The position numbers and the translations under genes were made by a program. 7,645 nucleotides of DNA, from contig JAMOMO010000376.1 in the NCBI GenBank assembly GCA_027067035.1, positions 1-7,645 of the forward strand, read 5' to 3'. This document shows, one piece after another, positions 1 through 5,009 of the stretch (position 1 is the first letter of the stretch; each line of letters starts with the position of its first letter). The notes under the pieces were generated by a model. It was given only the letters and a program-made list of their open reading frames with translations. It was not told the origin of the DNA and did not search any database. This DNA is from Desulfobulbaceae bacterium. GTDB taxonomy: Bacteria > Desulfobacterota > Desulfobulbia > Desulfobulbales > Desulfocapsaceae.

Positions 1-1337
1 TCTCCATTGCAGGGATTCTTTTTACCATGATCCATGTGCTGCTCCAGAACCTTTCCGGCTGGCTCCTGGCGCTCCCTCTTATCCTCTTCAGCATGAAAAG
101 TCCGGCGGGCTGTTTCACTGAAAGCGAAGAGCTGAGCCACGGACAGAGAAAACTCATCATGGCGACAATCGGCAGCTGGCTCCTGACAGGAATTCTCGCC
201 AGCATGCTCTTTTTCGCGGCCCTCCGGCTGACAACTTCTCTGCTTGCACCGTTTTTCTTTTACTCCCTGAGCTCCCTTGTCACACTACTCGGAGTCTTTG
301 TGGCCTGCTGGTTCCTTGGCAACTTCCTGATCAGCACCTTCACCTCAGGAAGCATTGCTGCAATTACTCTGCTCTTTTTCAGAAGACAACAAGGTGGAAC
401 TGAGTTGCCCGCAATGCCCGAAATGGACAGCCCCCCCGGTATCTCCCCGCCCCGTCTCCTGCTCATGCTTCTCCTTGCCCTCTGCGGAGCAGTTCTCACA
501 GGAACAGTCCTTGTGAATGACATCCCCACACAAAACAACACCGTGATAATCGCCCACCGGGGGGCCGCCGGCAAGGCACCTGAAAACACTCTTGCCGCTC
601 TGGAACAGGCCATAACGGACGGCAGTGACTGGATAGAAATAGATGTGCAGGAATCAAGGGACGGAGAGATTATCGTCACCCACGACCGTGATTTCATGAA
701 ACTGGCCGGGAATCCTCTTCAGGTGTGGGATGGCAGTCTTGATGAAATCAAACAGCTGGATATCGGTTCCTGGTTTGCTCCGCAATTTTCCGCAGAACGT
801 GTTCCCACCCTCAAAGAGGTTCTGAAACTTGCAGAAAAGAGATGCCGGGTCCTTATTGAGCTCAAGGATTACGGCCATAACCGGCACCTGGAGGAACGCG
901 TGGCAGAAATTGTGGAAGAAGCCGGTATGGCAGATAAAATTGCCATCATGTCCCTCAACCGTGATGCCATTAACCGATTCCACAACCTTCGACCGGACTG
1001 GCCCGTCGGCCTGCTGCTCAGCAAAGCCATTGGTAAAATCTCAAATAGTGAGCTAGACTTTCTTGCAGTCAACATGGCCACTGCAAAACCTGCCTTCATA
1101 AGACGCCTCCAGGCATCCGGAAGACAGGTTTTTGTCTGGACTGTCAATGACCCCGCATCCATGTCACGGATTATGGCACTGGGAGTAGACGGTATCATCA
1201 CCGATGAACCCGCCCTGGCCATGAAGATCCGCAGACACAACAGGGAAATGACTCCCGTGGAACGACTATTGATACACACTGCGGCACTGATAAACAGACC
1301 CGTTTCCCCTCAAACATATCGTGACAATTCACCATGA
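1..1337 (+). CDS. Membrane-anchored glycerophosphodiester phosphodiesterase (5' end outside window)
   Basis: Probably hydrolyses glycerophosphodiesters to glycerol-3-phosphate and an alcohol at the membrane. The reading frame is open to the left edge; the first ATG is at base 27, with only a distant AGGGA before it, and the hydrophobic sequence continues upstream of it. I therefore treat the gene as partial. Counting from that ATG, hydrophobic segments lie near residues 3-22, 43-66, 72-118 and 142-163, resembling the GPDPase membrane domain (PF10110). The GDPD catalytic domain spans about 173-415: HRG with H177, E204-I-D206 as metal ligands, second catalytic H219 in THD, E278 in IELK, and late VWTVND and GIITDEP motifs. 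All expected catalytic residues are present. The stop overlaps the next start as ATGA, indicating translational coupling. Substrate and the side of the membrane are not readable from sequence. Confidence 0.88.
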   Translation, partial: SIAGILFTMIHVLLQNLSGWLLALPLILFSMKSPAGCFTESEELSHGQRKLIMATIGSWLLTGILASMLFFAALRLTTSLLAPFFFYSLSSLVTLLGVFVACWFLGNFLISTFTSGSIAAITLLFFRRQQGGTELPAMPEMDSPPGISPPRLLLMLLLALCGAVLTGTVLVNDIPTQNNTVIIAHRGAAGKAPENTLAALEQAITDGSDWIEIDVQESRDGEIIVTHDRDFMKLAGNPLQVWDGSLDEIKQLDIGSWFAPQFSAERVPTLKEVLKLAEKRCRVLIELKDYGHNRHLEERVAEIVEEAGMADKIAIMSLNRDAINRFHNLRPDWPVGLLLSKAIGKISNSELDFLAVNMATAKPAFIRRLQASGRQVFVWTVNDPASMSRIMALGVDGIITDEPALAMKIRRHNREMTPVERLLIHTAALINRPVSPQTYRDNSP

Positions 1338-2416
1338 GAATCAACTATCATACCCTGGCCGTACTCCTTCTCATTTTTTTCACTGCAACTGCTGCCACCG
1401 CAAGCCGTGCACCACTCAAAAGCGTGGCCGCCTCCCCCTACGCATCTGCTGTTGTACTGGATGCAGACAGCGGTGAAATCCTGTTTTCCCGAAATGCCGA
1501 TCTCACGGTCTACCCCGCATCCACCTTAAAACTCATGGTACTTCTGGTTATTCTTGAACAAATGGAAAAGGGACAGCTGCAGACCGATGAGATGGTACAG
1601 GTCACTGTGGACGCCTATAAAATGGGAGGCTCTCAGGTCTACCTCGACCCCAAAGAGCAGTTTCCCGTTGAAGACCTGCTCTATGCCCTGATGATTCAAT
1701 CGGCAAACGATGCAGCCGTCGCCCTTGCCACCCATGTTGCAGGTACAACGGAAGAATTCGTGGCAATGATGAACGCAAAGGCACGGGAACTCGGCATGAC
1801 CGGTACCAGGTTTCATTCTGTTCACGGCCTGCCGCCCGCCAGGGGACAGAAAGTGGATGTGACAACGGCACGGGACTTTGCAAAACTCTGTCGTTACCTG
1901 AGCACCAAACCGGAAGTCTTCAAATACACAGGGACAAGGGTGAGGGACTTCAGAGGGGGAAAATTTATCATGCGCACCCACAACCATCTCCTGAACACGG
2001 TTGAGGGCTGTGACGGTTTCAAGACCGGATATTTTGCAAAGGCCGGATTCTCCATTGCAGCCACTGCAAAAAAAAATGATCGCAGGGTCATAGCCATTGT
2101 CATGGGCAGTAAAGAGCGAAAAGTCCGGGATGCAGAAGCGACAAAACTGCTGGCAAAGGGTTTTGCACTGCTCCCCGCCGAAACGGCAGCTCCCGAAAGT
2201 ATCGCCGCTCCTGAAACAGAGCTTTCTGTAAAACAGGTGCCCCCGGGAGCCAACGATGCGTCAGCAGCAAAAGATACCGTCCGCTCAGGACCACCTTCAG
2301 ACGGATGGGGAAAATTTTTCCTCGGCCTGGTTATTGGTTTTCTCATATGTGCCGGTCTGAACTTTTTTCTCTTTAAAAGACAAAGCAAACGGAAATGGCA
2401 GACAAAAAGAATTTAA
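1334..2416 (+). CDS. D-alanyl-D-alanine carboxypeptidase, DacA-like (peptidase S11), membrane-anchored
   Basis: A penicillin-binding protein that should trim the terminal D-alanine from peptidoglycan pentapeptides in the periplasm. An N-terminal signal peptide (about 1-24, hydrophobic core LAVLLLIFF) is followed by the S11 domain with all three active-site motifs: S63-T-L-K66, S123-A-N125 and K230-T-G232. The protein is 360 residues, against about 400 for E. coli PBP5. After the catalytic domain (ending near 275) comes an Ala/Pro/Glu-rich linker (about 278-323) instead of the usual beta-rich PBP5 C-terminal domain. It ends with a real transmembrane helix (about 327-347) and a basic tail, rather than an amphipathic helix. 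No Shine-Dalgarno is obvious; translation probably relies on coupling through the 4-base overlap with the upstream phosphodiesterase. The family assignment is firm; the choice between DacA, DacC and DacD types is not made. Confidence 0.93.
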   Translation: MRINYHTLAVLLLIFFTATAATASRAPLKSVAASPYASAVVLDADSGEILFSRNADLTVYPASTLKLMVLLVILEQMEKGQLQTDEMVQVTVDAYKMGGSQVYLDPKEQFPVEDLLYALMIQSANDAAVALATHVAGTTEEFVAMMNAKARELGMTGTRFHSVHGLPPARGQKVDVTTARDFAKLCRYLSTKPEVFKYTGTRVRDFRGGKFIMRTHNHLLNTVEGCDGFKTGYFAKAGFSIAATAKKNDRRVIAIVMGSKERKVRDAEATKLLAKGFALLPAETAAPESIAAPETELSVKQVPPGANDASAAKDTVRSGPPSDGWGKFFLGLVIGFLICAGLNFFLFKRQSKRKWQTKRI

Positions 2417-2433
2417 GTTTTTCCTTTAACTGC

Positions 2434-2462
2434 TGGACAAAGTTACCGTACGGCACTATTAT
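2434..2462 (+). promoter_or_regulatory. Predicted sigma70-type promoter for the DUF2892-DUF1538-PII block
   Basis: TGGACA (2434-2439) and TATTAT (2457-2462) are separated by exactly 17 bases; each matches five of six consensus positions. It lies in the 107-base gap after the carboxypeptidase gene and 61 bases before the next start codon. An 8-base palindrome, CCGTACGG (2446-2453), sits in the spacer and could be an operator or chance. No terminator is visible between the carboxypeptidase stop and this site, so read-through from upstream remains possible. Confidence 0.6.
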
Positions 2463-2512
2463 TTACAAAATTTAACAGGTATCATTACTCTTTCTATTCA
2501 CTTTTTTTCCGT

Positions 2513-2517
2513 GAGGA
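2513..2517 (+). promoter_or_regulatory. Ribosome binding site of the DUF2892 gene
   Basis: GAGGA six bases before the ATG at 2524. It supports this frame over the alternative +2 frame that opens with an ATG at 2511. Confidence 0.65.
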
Positions 2518-2523
2518 CATATC

Positions 2524-2742
2524 ATGATAGTTACAGACTGGATACACACTCTGGCCGGTTTTTTTATCCTGCTCACCATGGCACTTGGCATCGACTGCGG
2601 CAGCAACCCGCTGTTCGTACACAAGTACTGGCTCTTTGGTACAGCTTTTGTGGGATTAAATCTCTTCCAGTTCGGCATCACCAAGTTCTGTCCGCTGGGA
2701 CTTATCCTCAAGGCCCTTGGTGTACCCGAAAAAAGAACCTGA
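2524..2742 (+). CDS. DUF2892 (YgaP-type) small inner-membrane protein
   Basis: A 72-residue protein with two predicted transmembrane helices (about 7-23 and 34-53) joined by a short loop holding Cys26 and Lys34. The pattern near the C-terminus, TAFVGLNLFQFGITKFCPLG followed by LKALGV, is the signature of the DUF2892 / YgaP-like membrane family (PF11127), including the conserved FCPL cysteine (Cys56). In other bacteria this domain occurs alone or fused to a rhodanese, and a link to sulfur or thiol chemistry has been proposed; no biochemical function can be read here. It is the first gene after the predicted promoter and has a good Shine-Dalgarno. Its TGA stop is in the same frame as the following DUF1538 gene, 45 bases downstream. 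Confidence 0.85.
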   Translation: MIVTDWIHTLAGFFILLTMALGIDCGSNPLFVHKYWLFGTAFVGLNLFQFGITKFCPLGLILKALGVPEKRT

Positions 2743-2787
2743 TTTGCGGTCACCAGCGCCCCTGAAAGAGCAACACGACAGCCTCAT

Positions 2788-3522
2788 ATGATCATAACGA
2801 TAATTCTTGGTAAAATTAAGGCTGCCGCCACTGACCTGCTTCCCATTGTCCTGGTAATTGCTTTTTTTCAGATTGTTGTTCTCAGGCAGCCACTTCCTCA
2901 AATGGGAGATGTCCTTCTGGGGGCGCTTCTCGTTGTCCTCGGCCTCAGTTTCTTCATTCAGGGGCTTGAGATGGGCCTCTTTCCCATTGGTGAGGCAATG
3001 GCCCATGCCCTTGCCAGAAAGGGGAGTCTTTTCTGGCTCCTCACTTTTGCCTTTGCCCTCGGGTTTTCCACCACCGTCGCCGAACCTGCGCTCATTGCAG
3101 TGTCTGCAAAATCGGCTGACATCGCCGCCCGTGGCGGTCTCATCAGCCCAGAGCCCGAATCCCTCAAACAGTATGCATTCTGGCTGCGGATGTCCGTCGC
3201 CTTTTCGGTGGGGCTTGCAATCCTGATTGGTGTCCTGCGTATCCTGCGCGGCTGGCCCCTTCACTATCTGATCATTGGCGGCTACTCTCTGGTCATGCTG
3301 ATGACCATCATCGCCCCGGAGGAGATCATCGGCATTGCCTATGACGCCGGTGGTGTCACCACCTCCACAATAACAGTTCCACTTGTTGCAGCACTTGGCG
3401 TGGGCCTTGCCTCAACGATACGGGGCAGGAGCCCGCTCACCGACGGATTCGGCCTCATTGCCCTGGCCTCTCTTCTTCCCATGATCTTTGTCATGGGCTA
3501 TGGACTGATCATCTTTGGATAA
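2788..3522 (+). CDS. DUF1538 family membrane protein, first subunit (UmpA/UmpB-like putative transporter)
   Basis: A 244-residue polytopic membrane protein with about six to seven hydrophobic segments. DUF1538 (PF07556) signatures are clear: GLEMGLFPIG (59-68), GFSTTVAEPALIAV (92-105, with an acidic E99 inside a hydrophobic stretch), YDAGGVTTSTITVPLVAALG (185-204) and DGFGLIALASLLPMIFVMGY (219-238). The next gene is a paralogue with the same motifs in the same order, so the two probably form a heterodimer. I recall that a DUF1538 pair from Halomonas (UmpAB) was described as a two-component Na+(Li+,K+)/H+ antiporter; by analogy this is a candidate cation/proton antiporter subunit, but the substrate is inferred. 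ATG 2788 is the only usual start codon after the preceding in-frame stop, and it has no convincing Shine-Dalgarno. Confidence 0.88.
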   Translation: MIITIILGKIKAAATDLLPIVLVIAFFQIVVLRQPLPQMGDVLLGALLVVLGLSFFIQGLEMGLFPIGEAMAHALARKGSLFWLLTFAFALGFSTTVAEPALIAVSAKSADIAARGGLISPEPESLKQYAFWLRMSVAFSVGLAILIGVLRILRGWPLHYLIIGGYSLVMLMTIIAPEEIIGIAYDAGGVTTSTITVPLVAALGVGLASTIRGRSPLTDGFGLIALASLLPMIFVMGYGLIIFG

Positions 3523-3523
3523 T

Positions 3524-3528
3524 GGAGG
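3524..3528 (+). promoter_or_regulatory. Ribosome binding site that decides the start of the second DUF1538 gene
   Basis: GGAGG starts two bases after the first DUF1538 stop codon. It directly abuts an ATG at 3529, too close to serve it, and lies 12 bases before the ATG at 3541, which is long but usable. This favours 3541 as the start. Confidence 0.5.
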
Positions 3529-3540
3529 ATGGGTAACACT

Positions 3541-4335
3541 ATGAATTTTCTACAAGACTTTGGTTTGATATTGCTCAGTACCTGCCGGGACGTTCTGCCT
3601 ATTATCATCCTGATAACGGTATTCCAGCTCCTGGTACTGCGGCGGAAGATCCCCCATCTGAAACAGCTGCTCTATGGAGCTGTTTACGTGATCATAGGGC
3701 TCACCATGTTTCTTGCCGGGCTTGAAAAGGCACTTTTCCCCCTTGGCAAGATCATGGCTCACCAGCTCTCCGACCCGGCCTTCATCTTTGGTCCAGATGC
3801 CGCTGCGAACAGCTCTGACTGGGCAGCCTATTACTGGGTCTATCTCTTTGCCGCCATGATAGGATTTGCCACCACCATCGCAGAACCATCCCTTATTGCC
3901 GTGGCCTACAAGGCCAATGAAGTCTCAGCTGGAACAATATCCACATGGGGCCTGCGAATCACCGTGGCCATAGGGGTGGCCTTTGGAATAAGCCTCGGGA
4001 CCTTCCGTATCGTCAGCGGAACGCCCCTCTACCTCTACATTCTTGCAGGCTACCTGATCGTAATCATACAGACATTTTTTGCCCCGAAAAGCATCATTCC
4101 CCTGGCCTATGACTCCGGAGGCGTGACCACATCAACTGTCACTGTCCCGCTGGTGGCAGCCCTCGGTCTCGGGCTTTCCGCTGCAGTTCCCGGTCGCAAT
4201 CCCGCACTTGACGGCTTTGGACTGATCGCTTTTGCCAGTCTCTTCCCCATCATTGCGGTGATGGGTTATGCCCAGCTCATGGAGCTCAAAGTTAAACGCA
4301 GTAAAAAAACACTGGAGAACACCAATGCGCTTTAA
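3541..4335 (+). CDS. DUF1538 family membrane protein, second subunit (UmpA/UmpB-like putative transporter)
   Basis: A 264-residue paralogue of the preceding gene; both share the family blocks GLEKALFPLG (60-69), GFATTIAEPSLIAVA (108-122, E115), YDSGGVTTSTVTVPLVAALG (190-209) and DGFGLIAFASLFPIIAVMGY (224-243). It has a longer polar loop (about 76-98) before the central helices and a basic cytoplasmic-looking tail (KVKRSKK) that the first subunit lacks. The tail is a plausible docking site for the PII-like protein encoded next, which is my inference. An in-frame ATG at 3529 would add four residues, but it touches the GGAGG; I chose 3541 for spacing. The last 11 bases overlap the start of the PII-like gene, suggesting coupled translation. 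The likely role is one half of a two-component transporter, possibly cation/proton antiport. Confidence 0.88.
   Translation: MNFLQDFGLILLSTCRDVLPIIILITVFQLLVLRRKIPHLKQLLYGAVYVIIGLTMFLAGLEKALFPLGKIMAHQLSDPAFIFGPDAAANSSDWAAYYWVYLFAAMIGFATTIAEPSLIAVAYKANEVSAGTISTWGLRITVAIGVAFGISLGTFRIVSGTPLYLYILAGYLIVIIQTFFAPKSIIPLAYDSGGVTTSTVTVPLVAALGLGLSAAVPGRNPALDGFGLIAFASLFPIIAVMGYAQLMELKVKRSKKTLENTNAL
4314..4317 (+). promoter_or_regulatory. Ribosome binding site of the PII-like gene
   Basis: GGAG lies seven bases before the ATG at 4325, inside the end of the upstream DUF1538 gene. It supports 4325 rather than the ATG at 4268 as the start of the PII-like protein. Confidence 0.7.
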
Positions 4336-4663
4336 AGTCATCTTATCCTCAGTCAAACCGGACATCACAGACAGGGTCGTGGATGCCGCCAAAGCGGCAG
4401 GAGCCACCGGAGCCACGATCATCCACGCCAGAGGTACGGGGATCCATGAGGCAAAGTCCTTCTTCGGGCTCACCCTTGAGGCCCAGACAGATATCGTGAT
4501 GCTTCTGGTGGGTGAACACCATGTGGATGATATTCTGGCGGCAATACAGGATAAGGGGGAGTTCCACAAACCGGGAACAGGGATTGCCTTTGTGCTACCT
4601 GTTGAGCAGGTGGTCGGCCTGGAAAGCCAGATGAAAAAGATACAGGAAGCTTCTGATTCATGA
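4325..4663 (+). CDS. Divergent PII-like signalling protein (GlnB/GlnK superfamily)
   Basis: A 112-residue protein with the PII ferredoxin-like fold pattern: first strand FKVILSSVKP (3-12), helix 13-26, the strand and base of the T-loop (29-40), strand DIVMLLV (56-62), helix VDDILAAIQ (67-75), the B-loop-like HKPGTGIAFVLPVEQVVGL (81-99). Classical PII proteins bind ATP/ADP and 2-oxoglutarate and regulate membrane transporters or enzymes by inserting the T-loop. Here the protein contains no tyrosine at all, so GlnD uridylylation at Tyr51 is impossible, and the position matching GlnK Lys90 is isoleucine. Ligand binding therefore probably differs. The T-loop appears short, with a polar segment around HEAKSFFG (41-48). 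The upstream DUF1538 gene overlaps it by 11 bases, and the natural inference is that it controls that transporter. Membership in the PII superfamily is well supported; the ligand is unknown. Confidence 0.85.
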   Translation: MRFKVILSSVKPDITDRVVDAAKAAGATGATIIHARGTGIHEAKSFFGLTLEAQTDIVMLLVGEHHVDDILAAIQDKGEFHKPGTGIAFVLPVEQVVGLESQMKKIQEASDS

Positions 4664-4666
4664 CAC

Positions 4667-4690
4667 AGAGCCTCCCGGCCGGGAAGCTCT
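4667..4690. terminator. Strong hairpin just after the PII-like stop codon
   Basis: A near-perfect inverted repeat: AGAGCCTCCCGG pairs with CCGGGAAGCTCT with one mismatch and almost no loop, starting four bases after the PII-like stop. On the plus strand it is followed by GCAGC and seven A, not a T-tract, so it is not a textbook intrinsic terminator. It may instead protect the 3' end of the transcript or help terminate together with the next hairpin. Confidence 0.4.
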
Positions 4691-4713
4691 GCAGCAAAAA
4701 AACGGTTGATGAA

Positions 4714-4741
4714 ACGGGGGCCACAGAGACTGTGCCCCCGT
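4714..4741. terminator. Probable bidirectional terminator between convergent genes
   Basis: A G/C-rich stem, ACGGGGGCCACAG (4714-4726) with CTGTGCCCCCGT (4730-4741), one bulged base and an AGA loop. It starts six bases after the stop of the minus-strand gene at 4747. Read on the minus strand it is followed by TTTC and, about 10 bases later, a run of seven T. Read on the plus strand a T5 follows about 12 bases later. It fits a terminator serving mainly the minus strand and possibly both. Confidence 0.55.
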
Positions 4742-4746
4742 GCATC

Positions 4747-4974
4747 TCACTCCATTTTTGCGCCACAGGAAAGCTGCCAGCAACAGTCATTCCGACTACA
4801 TATCTTTTCCCGCTTAAAACAGCTGCGGTGGCCTTCCTTCTCCTGAATCATCCAGACCAGTTCGGCAAGTTTCATCCCTTTTCCGTCCAGTCCCAGATCA
4901 CGGGCCTTCTTCCGTGCATAAGCTGACAGTGGAGATCCCTTCAACAGTTTCATTTTTCTACTTTTCTGTGCCAT
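4747..4974 (-). CDS. Small cysteine-rich SAP-like protein
   Basis: A 75-residue soluble protein. A basic N-terminus (MAQKSRKMK) leads to a helix-extended-helix pattern, ARDLGLDGKGMKLAELVWMIQEKEG (24-48), which resembles SAP/HeH or Rho-N-like nucleic-acid-binding modules (a short helix, a Gly-rich turn, then a helix beginning with K and ending IQxxEG). A C-terminal cluster C52-x6-C59-x4-C64-C65-x4-C70 with Trp66 follows and looks like a metal-binding or disulfide knuckle. I recall similar short SAP-domain proteins ending in CxxxxCxWxxxC in Desulfobacterota, but the function is not established. The start is supported by AAGGAG (4981-4986) six bases upstream. It lies 35 bases downstream of the dikinase-like gene on the same strand and is probably co-transcribed with it. 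Confidence 0.75.
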   Translation of the reverse strand: MAQKSRKMKLLKGSPLSAYARKKARDLGLDGKGMKLAELVWMIQEKEGHRSCFKREKICSRNDCCWQLSCGAKME

Positions 4975-4980
4975 GACACG

Positions 4981-4986
4981 CTCCTT
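4981..4986 (-). promoter_or_regulatory. Ribosome binding site of the SAP-like gene
   Basis: AAGGAG on the minus strand, six bases before the ATG at 4974. It touches a 10-base palindrome, TGTTGCAACA (4986-4995), which may be chance or a small hairpin affecting access to the site. Confidence 0.75.
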
Positions 4987-5009
4987 GTTGCAACACCATC
5001 TTTCAGGTA

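Noticed and set aside
1526..1987. Minus-strand open frame of 153 residues opposite the carboxypeptidase gene
   Set aside because: Antisense to a gene with all catalytic motifs; Cys/His-rich composition is typical of a shadow frame and no family is recognised.
2425..2476. Two copies of TTTAAC flanking the promoter
   Set aside because: Only six A/T-rich bases and a 46-base offset; chance is the likeliest explanation.
2740..2760. TGA of the DUF2892 gene as a possible selenocysteine codon
   Set aside because: Selenoproteins are common in the suspected lineage, but no convincing SECIS-like stem-loop follows the TGA and DUF2892 proteins normally end just after this motif.
2656..3264. Minus-strand open frame of 202 residues opposite the first DUF1538 gene
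   Set aside because: Highly charged, low-quality translation antisense to a clear membrane protein gene; it is a shadow of that gene's codon pattern.
3529..3540. ATG at 3529 as the start of the second DUF1538 gene
   Set aside because: It directly abuts the GGAGG, leaving no spacer. It cannot be fully excluded and would add only four residues.
4268..4324. Upstream ATG that would add 19 residues to the PII-like protein
   Set aside because: The extra residues lie inside the DUF1538 coding region and do not match any PII N-terminus. ATG 4325 has GGAG at the right distance and starts directly with the first PII strand.
4660..4926. Plus-strand open frame of 88 residues starting at an ATGA overlap with the PII-like stop
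   Set aside because: It runs through both hairpins and lies antisense to the SAP-like gene, which has a proper ribosome binding site and a recognisable pattern. The translated sequence has no family resemblance.
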